From a virus, in the IMG/VR virus record IMGVR_UViG_3300048834_001291, positions 1 to 45,916 of that record: DNA of 45,916 nucleotides; one strand, written 5' to 3'. The notes under the pieces were generated by a model. It was not told the DNA's origin. It saw only the letters and a list, made by a program, of their open reading frames with translations, and searched no databases. A program made the position numbers and the translations under genes. The number at the start of each line of letters is the position of its first letter. Within the stretch, counting starts at the first letter, position 1. Below are positions 17,975-26,256 of the stretch, piece after piece.

Positions 17975-18409
17975 TCAGAGGGTCAGGGTTCCGGGCGGGT
18001 TGTTGTCGAATGGCGCTGCGGCGGCCAGCGAGGCCGCCCCCGTGGTGGGACGGACAAAGGTCAGCGAAGTCGTGCCGAGGGTGATGGCCCCGGTCGTGGT
18101 GAGCACCCAGAGCCCGGCATTCGCGGTGCCCTCCGTCGTCCGCACCTTCCGATCGGCGAAGAACTCAATCGCGGCGTCCGCGTCCGGTGCTCGGGTCGAC
18201 GCCGATTCCCCCACGACATACGGGCCGGCCGCGGCACCGGGGCCCGCGTACAGGAAACGGTCTCCCACCCCCAGCGCGACGTCGTCGATCTCGTCCTCAT
18301 CGGCGACGCTCGTTGGGTCCACCTCGCCGGTCAGCACCGCCCGAACGTCCGCCCATGGCTCGAACGCCATCGCGACCGGCTGGGCGGGAGTGTTGTCGAA
18401 GTCGGGCAT
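17975..18409 (-). CDS. Virion-module protein, unknown
   Basis: A 144-aa protein with a beta-rich C-terminal half (VRTTEGTANAGLWVLTTTG...LGTTSLTF). It starts MPDFDNTPAQPVAMAF and its last residues return to NNPPG. It lies between the tail tube and lipoprotein genes. The C-terminal block resembles a small beta-sandwich repeat seen in phage decoration and fibre proteins, so a virion role is inferred. Confidence 0.6.
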   Translation of the reverse strand: MPDFDNTPAQPVAMAFEPWADVRAVLTGEVDPTSVADEDEIDDVALGVGDRFLYAGPGAAAGPYVVGESASTRAPDADAAIEFFADRKVRTTEGTANAGLWVLTTTGAITLGTTSLTFVRPTTGAASLAAAAPFDNNPPGTLTL

Positions 18410-18416
18410 GGGTGGC

Positions 18417-18965
18417 CTATTCGAACTTCAGCGTGTTGAGGGTGCTGTGGATCGACTTCGCCTCGATCTCCACCTGGGCGATGTTGCGTCCGCTCCACGG
18501 TTCAGCCGACGTCACCTTCAGCCGGCACCACAGATCCCCCGTCACCCGCCGGGATGGCCCTGCATAGGCCTGAAACTTCAACCAGCCCTTGACCATCAGA
18601 TCCCCTTCGAGAGGGTTGGCCTGGTTGGACGAGCCGGTCAGGCCGAGCGTCCCGAAGAGGAGCTGATGGGCCAGAGGGGTCACATCCTGCGTCTTCCATT
18701 TCAGGGTGAGCTTCTTCCACAGCTCCACCACGTCCACCACCACCAGCGTCCCCGGACGCCCCGCCATCTTCTCGTACTCCTCGGACTCAGGGGTGATCAG
18801 GAACTCCTCGACATCCCCCAGGCTGTTCGCCGCCCAGACCGGGTCGGCGGCGTCCGGCTTGGCCGATGCGCTCACATTCCCGGCGCCGGGTACGGTGAAG
18901 GCGAGCCCCAGCGGCAGGAAGAACGCGTGGGTGAAGAACATCGTGGTTTCGGTGGCGATGGGCAT
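18417..18965 (-). CDS. Major tail (tube) protein
   Basis: A 182-aa protein in the position of the major tail protein, between the head-tail completion genes and the tail chaperones. It has the composition of tube subunits: FFTHAFFLPLG near the N-terminus, a long central loop, and alternating beta strands in the C-terminal half (GDLWCRLKVTSAEPW, AQVEIEAKSIHSTLNTLKFE). ATG at MPIATETT is preferred over a TTG 39 bases upstream; the spacer before it carries two GTTGACGT boxes in inverted orientation. Confidence 0.68.
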   Translation of the reverse strand: MPIATETTMFFTHAFFLPLGLAFTVPGAGNVSASAKPDAADPVWAANSLGDVEEFLITPESEEYEKMAGRPGTLVVVDVVELWKKLTLKWKTQDVTPLAHQLLFGTLGLTGSSNQANPLEGDLMVKGWLKFQAYAGPSRRVTGDLWCRLKVTSAEPWSGRNIAQVEIEAKSIHSTLNTLKFE

Positions 18966-18975
18966 GGCGGCGGCG

Positions 18976-19005
18976 GTTGACGTCCACCAGAGCGGGCACG
19001 TCAAC
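18976..19005. repeat. Inverted GTTGACGT boxes before the tail tube gene
   Basis: GTTGACGT at 18976-18983 and its exact complement ACGTCAAC at 18998-19005 form a perfect 8-bp dyad around a 14-base spacer. The minus-strand copy is one of several near-identical boxes found just upstream of head and packaging genes. It may be a transcription factor site or promoter element; function unknown. Confidence 0.5.
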
Positions 19006-19020
19006 TTCCACGCCGCCGGC

Positions 19021-19341
19021 CTACATCGACAGCCGGTAGAACCACCGGGTCAGCGGTCCGATACGCCGCGTCCGCAGGGCTTCCTGGAACATCTGCATCG
19101 CCTCCTCCCGGGAGACATCCGAGGCCTCGGACCGCAGGTAGGCGTACAGCATCACCGGCCCCATCTCCGGTGAGTCGGGGGATAATCGTCGGCGCAACGG
19201 GGGCGGGATCATATCCAGTCGCGTGCGAAACCCCGTCGGCACGGTGACCGCCGGCAGTTCCGCGGAGACGAACGAGAAGGGCGCCTGCGCCTCAAACACC
19301 CCGGTAAAGGGCTCATCGACTCGGACAACCCCGAGGATCAT
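19021..19341 (-). CDS. Head-tail module protein, unknown
   Basis: A 106-aa protein with a proline-rich LDMIPPPLRRRLSPDSPEM centre and a helical C-terminus (REEAMQMFQEALRTRR). It sits between a tail terminator-like gene and the tail tube gene with a 3-base gap upstream. A head-tail completion or tail assembly role is inferred from position only. Confidence 0.55.
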   Translation of the reverse strand: MILGVVRVDEPFTGVFEAQAPFSFVSAELPAVTVPTGFRTRLDMIPPPLRRRLSPDSPEMGPVMLYAYLRSEASDVSREEAMQMFQEALRTRRIGPLTRWFYRLSM

Positions 19342-19344
19342 GCC

Positions 19345-19800
19345 TCAACTGGGCACGATCGGCTGTTCCAGCGCAAGAAACATGGCAATCCGCTGCACCC
19401 CGTTGGTCGTCCCGAAGTTCTTGAAGGGGGGATCTCCGGGACGCAGGGCTGCGCCGGGGTCCGAGCTGTGTCGTTTCCCGACCGTGGCCGCCCTGGCCAG
19501 CCGCAGGGCCTTCTCCGCGCGGATGTTCACGCCCCCCGATCCGCGGCAGACCGCCGCGTTTTCCTCCACCACCACGACCAGCTTCAGGGTTTCGATCGCC
19601 GCCCCCTTGGGCACGTCATCCAGCAGCCCGTCGCTCTCGATCTGCCACACCACCAGGCAGAGCCCCTGGGTGGACAGGGCCTCCTCCCGGCCGGGCGTCT
19701 TGGGATAGGTCCCGTCGTCCTCGATCACGCTCACCCCGGCCAGCCCCGGGGAGGAGGCCAGCAGGGACGCGATCCACGGTTGGACGTCCTCGAGGTTCAT
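19345..19800 (-). CDS. Putative tail terminator protein
   Basis: A 151-aa alpha/beta protein. Its place, just after the HK97 gp10-like gene and before the tail tube gene, is the slot of the tail terminator (lambda U-like). The sequence has the expected early beta-alpha pattern (LEDVQPWIASLLAS, VSVIEDDGTYPKTPGRE) and central strands TLKLVVVVEE. Its ATG overlaps the previous stop (ATGA). No motif is unique to the family, so the call rests mostly on gene order. Confidence 0.55.
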   Translation of the reverse strand: MNLEDVQPWIASLLASSPGLAGVSVIEDDGTYPKTPGREEALSTQGLCLVVWQIESDGLLDDVPKGAAIETLKLVVVVEENAAVCRGSGGVNIRAEKALRLARAATVGKRHSSDPGAALRPGDPPFKNFGTTNGVQRIAMFLALEQPIVPS

Positions 19801-20513
19801 GGGGTCGCCGCGGTGCGGGCCGCACGTTCCAGCGTCTTACGGAGGTCGACCAGCATGTCCTGGGTACGTCCGCGGATCGCCTCCGCGACAATCCGATCAT
19901 CGTCGCCGTGCTGCGCCCACTCGGAACGGTTCTCCGCCTCCATCGTCGGATCCAGAGGGGATCCCAGTTCGTCCCGCACCCGCCCGACCCTCGCCCAGCG
20001 GGCCACCCATTCAGGGGGACGCCCGCCGGCGGCGATCATCGCCGGGGCGAAGCCGCCCTTGGCTCGCCCCACGTGGTCCTGCTGCTCCTTGACGTACGCC
20101 CGGACGGCTTCTGTATCCGGGGTGACAAGCCCGGTCGGGCGCACCCGGCCGCGCGAGTCCCTGGCCTCCTGGTGCAGACGCGGGTCGAAGGCCACGACCT
20201 TCGCCCGATACCCGGGCTTCATCGCCTCCATCGCGGTCTGCAACCCCTCGTAATCGCGATCACGGATGAGCCGTCGAATGCGGGGATTCTTCCAGGTGGC
20301 GGGATTCATGGGTTCGACCGCCCTCATCACATCCCGCGCCACAGCCCTTCGGCCCTCCGCGCGGGTCTTCGGGTACACACGCTGCACGATCCGGGTGAAC
20401 AACAGCCTCGCCTGCTTCCGCAGCACGATCGGGAGGGCCAGCCCGGTCTCCCGCACGTACTGCCGTACCGCATCCTGGAACCCCGTGGCGTCGACCTGGA
20501 CGGATACTCTCAC
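19797..20513 (-). CDS. HK97 gp10-like / minor tail completion protein
   Basis: A 238-aa basic protein that opens MRVSVQVDATGFQDAVRQYV, followed by VLRKQARLLFTRIVQRVYPKT, the amphipathic pattern of HK97-gp10-type head-tail completion proteins. It is longer than the usual 120-150 aa because of a basic insert (about residues 70-190). It overlaps the previous gene by four bases and sits between the connector and terminator slots. The assignment is by pattern and order. Confidence 0.6.
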   Translation of the reverse strand: MRVSVQVDATGFQDAVRQYVRETGLALPIVLRKQARLLFTRIVQRVYPKTRAEGRRAVARDVMRAVEPMNPATWKNPRIRRLIRDRDYEGLQTAMEAMKPGYRAKVVAFDPRLHQEARDSRGRVRPTGLVTPDTEAVRAYVKEQQDHVGRAKGGFAPAMIAAGGRPPEWVARWARVGRVRDELGSPLDPTMEAENRSEWAQHGDDDRIVAEAIRGRTQDMLVDLRKTLERAARTAATP

Positions 20514-20833
20514 GGCACGGGGGCGACCTCACACGTCAGGACCACGGACACGCGAATCGGGAGGTCATCGATCTCCGTCACCCGGTACGTCCAGTCTCCG
20601 GCGTCCCTCAGGACCGTGCCGATACCGATGGCGAGTTCGGCGGCGTGGGTCCTCAGCACATGAAGCCGGGCGGCGGCGGCGGTCGGGCGTCCCACGGAAA
20701 ACTCGCCCTGGTCGGGGCTGACGGGCTCCACCAGCGCCTCGACGACGGAACCTCCTGGAAGCTGAAACAGAACGCCCCGCTCCGCCAGCGAGGCGAGGAA
20801 GCCCTCGGTCCGCGCGCTCTGGGCGGGGGTCAT
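20510..20833 (-). CDS. Head-tail joining protein
   Basis: A 107-aa protein, small and beta-rich (FQLPGGSVVEALVEPV, YRVTEIDDLPIRVSVVLTCEV), consistent with the head-tail joining or head closure proteins found upstream of gp10-like genes in siphophages. Its stop overlaps the following gene's start. No diagnostic residue motif; assigned by size and order. Confidence 0.55.
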   Translation of the reverse strand: MTPAQSARTEGFLASLAERGVLFQLPGGSVVEALVEPVSPDQGEFSVGRPTAAAARLHVLRTHAAELAIGIGTVLRDAGDWTYRVTEIDDLPIRVSVVLTCEVAPVP

Positions 20834-20836
20834 GGG

Positions 20837-21250
20837 TTACGTCCTGCGGCTCTTGCCCTTCCCCCTCGGCACCTGGAAGTCATTCGCCGCATCCTCCTCA
20901 TCGGCCTCGCCCGCGTCGGGGGCTGCCGGTTCGGTGGTCGGGGCTGCGGAAGCCTCGGACGATGGGGCCTCAGCCGGGGCGGTGGACGGTTCCTCATGCG
21001 GCGACGCCGGCTGCGTACCGGGATCCTCCGTGGTCGAGGGGCCGGGTTCGCCGTCCGGCGCCATTCGGTGCCGCACGACGATCCCAGCCCCCGATTCCCA
21101 CAACTGGACCTCCTCGTACTTCGGGTGAGCCCGCAGCACGCGAAGCTGCTTGAACCCAGAGCGGTGCTCCTCGATCGGGGATTCCGGCCCCCGCAGGAAC
21201 TCCCACACCCCGCTCCCGTGGATGCGGCCAATGGTGATGGCCGTCCTCAT
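20837..21250 (-). CDS. Head-module protein with acidic Pro/Ala tail
   Basis: A 137-aa protein. Residues 1-55 look folded (MRTAITIGRIHGSG, VLRAHPKYEEVQLWESGAG), while residues about 60-125 are a low-complexity Pro/Ala/Ser/Glu tail ending in a short basic RGKGKSRRT. A similar small-domain-plus-disordered-tail layout is found in some phage head completion proteins. The ATG overlaps the stop of the previous gene, which fixes the start. Confidence 0.58.
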   Translation of the reverse strand: MRTAITIGRIHGSGVWEFLRGPESPIEEHRSGFKQLRVLRAHPKYEEVQLWESGAGIVVRHRMAPDGEPGPSTTEDPGTQPASPHEEPSTAPAEAPSSEASAAPTTEPAAPDAGEADEEDAANDFQVPRGKGKSRRT

Positions 21251-21840
21251 CGGAGGGTGAACGTCACGGAGTTGATGCTCGCCGAGTTCGTGGCGGTGAG
21301 CACCATCGCCACCGGACGCCCCCGGTCGCCAACCCACAGAGGGCCGGCGATGGACACGGTAGCCGCTCCCACGGGGATCCGGCCGGAGGTCGAGAGCTTG
21401 TAAATCGCATCACCCGGCGCCAGGGCTCGGGACAGCGCGTTCAGGGTGGTGATGTTCGTCGGGCCCACCGTGCCCACGGTCGTCAACTGGTACAGATCGC
21501 TCCCCACAGCGCGGAGGAGGATCCTGTCGGCCGGAGCGAACGCATTCGTGCCGCCGGCCGTGATGACATTGGTCCCGTCGGCGGCGGAGGTCCCGTTGAC
21601 GAGCACGGCGGGTCCGGCCGCATAGAATTGCACCACGCTTCCGGCGACGTCGGAGGTGGCCGACAGGTATTCGACAATCGGCGTGCCCCCGTTGCCGGCG
21701 GGGATGACCGCCACCGTGTTCGTGGTGCCATTGGCATTGCCGGTCGCCGCACCCCAGGTCTGCGCATGGGCGAAAGGGCAGCACAGCAGGGCAAGCAGGG
21801 TGAGCATCGCCGTTCCGGCGGGAATCCGTCTGGTGTTCAT
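21247..21840 (-). CDS. Secreted protein next to the capsid gene
   Basis: A 197-aa protein with a clear Sec signal peptide (basic MNTRR, hydrophobic AMLTLLALLCCPFAHA, cleavage after AHA-Q). The mature part is Gly/Asn/Thr-rich and beta in character, with repeated short turns (VNGTSAADGTN, TVGTVGPTN). It occupies the slot directly after the major capsid gene, usually held by a decoration protein. A virion protein should not need a signal peptide, so it may instead be exported by the lysogen, or the signal may be a leftover of a captured host gene. It overlaps the next gene by four bases, so it is not a chance frame. Confidence 0.68.
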   Translation of the reverse strand: MNTRRIPAGTAMLTLLALLCCPFAHAQTWGAATGNANGTTNTVAVIPAGNGGTPIVEYLSATSDVAGSVVQFYAAGPAVLVNGTSAADGTNVITAGGTNAFAPADRILLRAVGSDLYQLTTVGTVGPTNITTLNALSRALAPGDAIYKLSTSGRIPVGAATVSIAGPLWVGDRGRPVAMVLTATNSASINSVTFTLR

Positions 21841-21897
21841 CGGTTTCAACAAGGGGGGTGGTTTCGGGAACTGGGTCTCGGAATCAGGCTCCAGGGC

Positions 21898-22806
21898 TCA
21901 GACCTTTGTGATGGGCTTCAACGCCGCGGCCTCCAGCACGTTGTACCCGTAGTTGCACTCGATGACCTCCTTCTGCTTGTCCGTATCGGGGTCACCCCAG
22001 ACGCGGTACTCCAGGGTCAGCCCGGAGTCGGGGTCGGTGAAGGTCGAGTACTCCGCGAGATGCCGCCGCACCGCCGGCGGCGGTTCAACGGGCGAAAAGG
22101 CGACCGCCATTGACGACGGCAGCGCGACGAACCCGACCAGGTTCTCCGCGTTCTCCGGCATGTTCGGCACCTCAAAGGGCTCGAACCCGGCGATGCGCCC
22201 ACCGAAGCGGCCGTCGCGGACCGGTGCCGTCGAGCCGGCGTTCTGGTTCCCCAGACGGGAGTCCTTCAGGAGGTTCTCGACGTGGCCCGAATCCAGCACG
22301 ATCGACCGGCCGACCTCAGACCAGTCGCTCTCGTTGCAGATGCGCCGAAGGCTCAGAACCTCGTCGAGATCAAAGGCGCTCGCCGCGACCGGAGCGATGG
22401 TGGCGGACGGGTAGTTCGTCGCCGTGATGACGCTGAAGATGTCGTCCAGGACATCGGCGGCGAGCTTCTCCACCTTCATCATCACGATCCGCTCGATGTC
22501 GAGGTAAGGCTGCCGGTTCCACTCCTCCCCGGTGAACGAGAGCGACTGGTACTTCCGCTTGTTGACGGTCACCTCCTTCGTCTGCACCTCGCTGTCGTTC
22601 CCCACCGTGTAGGTCCCGTTGAAGTCCGTCGACGCGGCCGTCGCCAGGGGATAGTACGGCACCAGGATCTTGTTCGTGCCCTGGAGGGGGACGTTCCGCA
22701 TGGCCGTCGCGAACGCCATCACCGGCAGGACCCGCCGTTTGAAGGCGCGGAGCGCATTGTTCAGGATGACATCGCGCTTCAGCGCGGCAGGAATGACGTT
22801 GGGCAT
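21898..22806 (-). CDS. Major capsid protein
   Basis: A 302-aa coat protein of the HK97-fold kind. It opens VIPAALKRDVILNNALRAF, has a KYQSLSFTGEEWNRQPYLD segment with a long central spine helix (MMKVEKLAADVLDDIFSVI), and contains VGRSIVLDSGHVENLLKD, a pattern I associate with phage coat proteins. It is not preceded by a fused protease domain; the protease and a scaffold are separate genes upstream. The 57-base gap downstream is short and the gap upstream is 47 bases. Confidence 0.85.
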   Translation of the reverse strand: MPNVIPAALKRDVILNNALRAFKRRVLPVMAFATAMRNVPLQGTNKILVPYYPLATAASTDFNGTYTVGNDSEVQTKEVTVNKRKYQSLSFTGEEWNRQPYLDIERIVMMKVEKLAADVLDDIFSVITATNYPSATIAPVAASAFDLDEVLSLRRICNESDWSEVGRSIVLDSGHVENLLKDSRLGNQNAGSTAPVRDGRFGGRIAGFEPFEVPNMPENAENLVGFVALPSSMAVAFSPVEPPPAVRRHLAEYSTFTDPDSGLTLEYRVWGDPDTDKQKEVIECNYGYNVLEAAALKPITKV

Positions 22807-22853
22807 GGTCGACTCGCTTGGGTTACGGTCTCAGGGACAACGGTTTATGCAGA

Positions 22854-23345
22854 TCACGCCGCGATCGCCAGTCGGCGCAGATCCTCGCCGTGCCTGGCGA
22901 GGAACGCGGCCTTCTCCTTCGGATCACTCAGCGCCTGGTACTGCGCGACAAGGTTCGAGCCCCCTTCAGCCCTGGCGGCGGCCGGCGCGATCGCCTCGGC
23001 GCGGATGCCGTGCTTCGCCAGTTCGGCGGCCAGGCGGGCGTTGAAGTCCCGGCTCTCCTTCTGGAGGGCGTCGCGTTCCGCGCTCAGCTTCGCGTGAGCC
23101 TCGGTCAGAGCGTCCAGGCTGGTGCGCGTCGCGGCGTGGGCCTCGTGCTCCGACTTCGCCTTCTGCTCAGCCTCCGCAAGCTGCTTCTCCAGCCCGGTCG
23201 CCCTGGTCCGTGCCTCATCCCTCTCCGCGGTCACGGCGGCGATTCCGGCCTGGGCGTCGTCGCGGGCCCTCACGGCTGCCGCAAGTTCGGTGGTGAGCCG
23301 CTCGTTCGCGGCGATGACATCGGTCTGATCGGCGTGCTTCGACAT
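22854..23345 (-). CDS. Capsid scaffolding protein
   Basis: A 163-aa, almost entirely helical protein with a strong coiled coil (about residues 10-110, rich in Ala, Glu, Arg and Lys) and a short Ala-rich C-terminal tail (KEKAAFLARHGEDLRRL). Size, composition and position between the prohead protease and the major capsid protein are those of a scaffold, which would be cleaved by the S49 protease on maturation. Confidence 0.75.
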   Translation of the reverse strand: MSKHADQTDVIAANERLTTELAAAVRARDDAQAGIAAVTAERDEARTRATGLEKQLAEAEQKAKSEHEAHAATRTSLDALTEAHAKLSAERDALQKESRDFNARLAAELAKHGIRAEAIAPAAARAEGGSNLVAQYQALSDPKEKAAFLARHGEDLRRLAIAA

Positions 23346-23387
23346 GGCAGTGGGCGTTTCGCGTGCGACTACATCAGACGGGGGACG

Positions 23388-24260
23388 TCAACTCCGGTTC
23401 CTCTCCCTCACGAGCGCCCGCAGGGCCGCGAGCGCGAAACTCCGATCCCCCACGCGGTCCACGAGCCCTTGTCCCTTGGCCTCCGGCCCGAAGTAGGTCT
23501 GCCCCCGCATCGCCTCGTCGGGGACCGCAGGACGGACGGCCCGGACCGCGCGGCGGAACTCACCGAACAGCTCGTCCGTCCGGGCCTGGAAATGCTTCCG
23601 TTGTTCCTCGGTCAGGCTCGTGCCGGGAAGACCCGCGGCCTTGTAGGCCCCCTCGCGGTTGCGAAACAGCTCCAGCCGCACCCCGACCGCCTCGTAAAGT
23701 CGGGTGTAATCCAGGATGGCTGTGAACACGCCGATCGAGCCCACCGATGCGCTTCGGCTGGCGATCACCTGGCTGGCCTGGCTGCCCACCCAGTACGCCA
23801 GCGAGGCCATCAGGCCCCCGGACCAGGCCACCACGGGCTTCCGGCGGGCTGCCGCCCTCACCGCGTCCGCCAGTTCCGGGCCGCCGCCGTAGAATCCCCC
23901 CGGGGAGTCGATGTCGAGCAGGATGCCCGTCACCTCCTCGGAGGACGCCGCCTTGTCCACCAGGCCGCGGACCGCATCGGTGTCCTCCACATCCCCCCAG
24001 ACCATCTCGAACGGGTCCGGATGTCGTGCCAGGGCCCCGGCGACCGGGATCACCGCCAGGTCGCCAACCCGCTCCATCTGCGCGGACAACCGCTCCCGCA
24101 TCTGCTTCAGGGCGGGGTGTTCCGCCAGCCTCGGCTCGGAGATTCCGGCCCGGCGGACGAACGCCGAGAGCGCCCCGTCGTGGAGAATCGGGGTGTCGGT
24201 CGCCAGGCGTCGGAGAATCGCTGTCGACGCCAGCTCGACGAGGGAGTTCTGGTCGGTCAT
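23388..24260 (-). CDS. S49-family prohead protease (SppA/lambda C-like)
   Basis: A 290-aa serine protease of the S49 family, equivalent to lambda C, which processes scaffold and portal during head maturation. The ClpP/crotonase-like core is visible: VIPVAG (71-75), LDIDSPGG (115-122), the nucleophile region SGGLMASLAYW with Ser153 in S-x-x-Y, and SVGSIGV (172-178). It sits between portal and scaffold as in lambda-like heads. The TGA is embedded in a GTTGACGTC box repeated upstream of other genes. Confidence 0.9.
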   Translation of the reverse strand: MTDQNSLVELASTAILRRLATDTPILHDGALSAFVRRAGISEPRLAEHPALKQMRERLSAQMERVGDLAVIPVAGALARHPDPFEMVWGDVEDTDAVRGLVDKAASSEEVTGILLDIDSPGGFYGGGPELADAVRAAARRKPVVAWSGGLMASLAYWVGSQASQVIASRSASVGSIGVFTAILDYTRLYEAVGVRLELFRNREGAYKAAGLPGTSLTEEQRKHFQARTDELFGEFRRAVRAVRPAVPDEAMRGQTYFGPEAKGQGLVDRVGDRSFALAALRALVRERNRS

Positions 24261-24284
24261 CCCAACACAGCGGCGACGTCAACC

Positions 24285-25877
24285 TCACTCCCCCGGCTTC
24301 TCCTCCTCGTCCTCCTCGTCCTGCCTGGGGGTCTCCCCGCCAGGGGGGGCCGCCTGGGAGGCCTTCTGCTCGAACCCGTACCGCGCCAGAATGGTCACCA
24401 GCGGGACTCCGGTCCGCTCCGAGAGCTTTTTCGCCCGCTCGATCACATAGGAATCCTCGGCGAAACACTGGTCGGTCTCCCGCTGCCAGTCCTTGCCCCG
24501 TCCGCCGAAGTGATCCTGGCGCGTCATGAGCCCGCGCCCCTGATCCTCGCGCTCCTGCTGGGCCTCCCGTCCGGCGTCGATCGTCATTCTCGCCGGCCGC
24601 TGGAAGGTCAACCGCCACCACCCGTCGACGGCCGGCAACTGCCCCGTGTCGATCGCCCAACCGATCACCCTCGCCCACAGCCACTCCATGAGCCGGCACA
24701 TCACCGTCTGGCGGTGGTCGAACTTGCGCTGGGCCTTCGCGATCACCGCCCGCTGGTTCGGTCCGGTGAGCTTCTGATCGAGGAAGTAGGCCGGCGGGAT
24801 GTCCAGGCCTGCCGAGAACAGGGCGACCAGGGAGTTCAGGAACTCGCCGAAGTTCGCGTTCGGACGGTTGGATTCGACCCTCTTGAAGGTCTGTCCATCT
24901 TCCAGCACAGGAATGTCCCCGCCCAGGAGATCCGCCCGCGACAGCGATTTCTCGCCCTCCGTGGGCTCGGGTGGCGGCTCGTCCTCCGAGGCGGGAGCCA
25001 GCGGCGACGGGGGCGCCCCTCCCGACAGGTCGAAGCCGTGGCCGTCCTCCATGAACTTGCCCTCCAGGACCCCCACGAACGCCGAGTTCTGTTTCACCGC
25101 GAGCTTCTCGAACGCCATGATGTCCCTGGCGTCCCGGATGTCGTTCATGCCACGCCGCAACGGGGACAGGCCCCGCAACGGGCTCACGATCGAGGGGTCG
25201 CGGAGCAGGATCATCTCCCCAGCCGCGAGCTCCGTGTCCCTGCCGTCCTCCTCGATCGCGTACCCTCGGACCCGGCCCAGGGGGTCCAGTATCACCCCAT
25301 CCTTCGACCGTCCGTCATCGTTCCGGACGCCCGAGCCGATCCGCCATCCCTCGATGAGCTGGATCTGCGGGAACCCTCCCGCCCCGGTCAGAGCGACCCC
25401 GATGTCACCGTCGAGGTCGATCGCGTGGCTGATGACCGTCTGGATCGCCCAGAGGTCGTACTCGGCCCGACCCACGAAATCGCATTTCCTGCTCCACTCC
25501 GCGAACCAGGCCTCCGCCCGCTGGTTCCAGCCGTCGTTGTCGGACGCCGCCTGCGGAATCACCGGTGTCGAACACAGGGCGATCTGGTTCACCGCGTACC
25601 CCACGAACCCCCCGTTGTCGTACAGTGCACGCGACAGGGCGGCGAGCTGGACCCGGTCCATGCCCATCGCGCCCCCGCGCATCTGAAGCTGGAGCGCGGC
25701 GGCAACCATCGGGGTGCGGTCACTCGACGGCCGCAACGCCTCGAAATACCCGTGGACCATGGCCTGGGGTTCGGCACTGCCGGCCCGGGTCTTTGACCGG
25801 CTGGCGCGGTGGGGTGCGGGCGGCCTGGGTTGCGGATCGGGACCGAGCAGCAGTCGGCGAAGGAACGGTCGGATCAT
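24285..25877 (-). CDS. Phage portal protein (lambda family)
   Basis: A 530-aa portal of the lambda B type, the dodecameric ring at the packaging vertex. Landmarks are the N-terminal LARALYDNGGFVGYAVNQI (about 82-100), ISHAIDLDGDIGVAL, IQLIEGWRIGSG and GVILDPLGRVRGYAIEED, then PLRGLSPLRRGMNDIRD in the stem region. The C-terminus (about 500-530) is a Glu/Lys-rich low-complexity tail. The gene lies between the gpW-like gene and the S49 protease, the canonical lambda order. Confidence 0.92.
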   Translation of the reverse strand: MIRPFLRRLLLGPDPQPRPPAPHRASRSKTRAGSAEPQAMVHGYFEALRPSSDRTPMVAAALQLQMRGGAMGMDRVQLAALSRALYDNGGFVGYAVNQIALCSTPVIPQAASDNDGWNQRAEAWFAEWSRKCDFVGRAEYDLWAIQTVISHAIDLDGDIGVALTGAGGFPQIQLIEGWRIGSGVRNDDGRSKDGVILDPLGRVRGYAIEEDGRDTELAAGEMILLRDPSIVSPLRGLSPLRRGMNDIRDARDIMAFEKLAVKQNSAFVGVLEGKFMEDGHGFDLSGGAPPSPLAPASEDEPPPEPTEGEKSLSRADLLGGDIPVLEDGQTFKRVESNRPNANFGEFLNSLVALFSAGLDIPPAYFLDQKLTGPNQRAVIAKAQRKFDHRQTVMCRLMEWLWARVIGWAIDTGQLPAVDGWWRLTFQRPARMTIDAGREAQQEREDQGRGLMTRQDHFGGRGKDWQRETDQCFAEDSYVIERAKKLSERTGVPLVTILARYGFEQKASQAAPPGGETPRQDEEDEEEKPGE

Positions 25878-25884
25878 GGGAGGG

Positions 25885-26196
25885 TCAGAGGCTGGCTCGG
25901 TCGAAGCACACCCGCAGCCGCCGGGTCCGCTGGGGCGGGGCAGACGTCGTGGTGACGTTGCGCCGGATGGCCTCGGCCGCCAGCTCCATCACCTCCGCCG
26001 GGGTCAGACCCGTCGGCAGCGCGAACTCGGTCGACCCTCCGGCCTCGCTCGTGCGAATGACCGTCCTGCCGTTCACCACCGAGGCCGAGAACTGGCCGAG
26101 CAGGATCGCCTCGGCGACCTCCTTCGGGGTCTTTCCGTCGCGATCCGCCTTCAGCCTCAGCGCCAGGATGAACGTGGACAGGGTGATGGCCGCCAT
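25885..26196 (-). CDS. gpW-like head-tail connector
   Basis: A 103-aa protein between the large terminase and portal genes, the position of lambda W. It is alpha/beta with a KTPKEVAEAILLGQFSASVVNGRTVIRTSEAG segment resembling the gpW fold (two helices around a beta hairpin). The start MAAITL is preferred over an ATG-less upstream extension; a GTTGACGTC box lies 12 bases upstream. Fold assignment is by pattern. Confidence 0.6.
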   Translation of the reverse strand: MAAITLSTFILALRLKADRDGKTPKEVAEAILLGQFSASVVNGRTVIRTSEAGGSTEFALPTGLTPAEVMELAAEAIRRNVTTTSAPPQRTRRLRVCFDRASL

Positions 26197-26256
26197 CACA
26201 GGAGCGGGGACGTCAACCCATCCCAACGGTCAGGGAATGCTCAACAGCTCGCGGCC

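Noticed and set aside
22818-25796. A 992-residue plus-strand open frame antisense to capsid, protease and portal genes
   Set aside because: It is an antisense shadow caused by high GC content: no motifs, His/Arg/Pro-rich, and all known genes are on the other strand.
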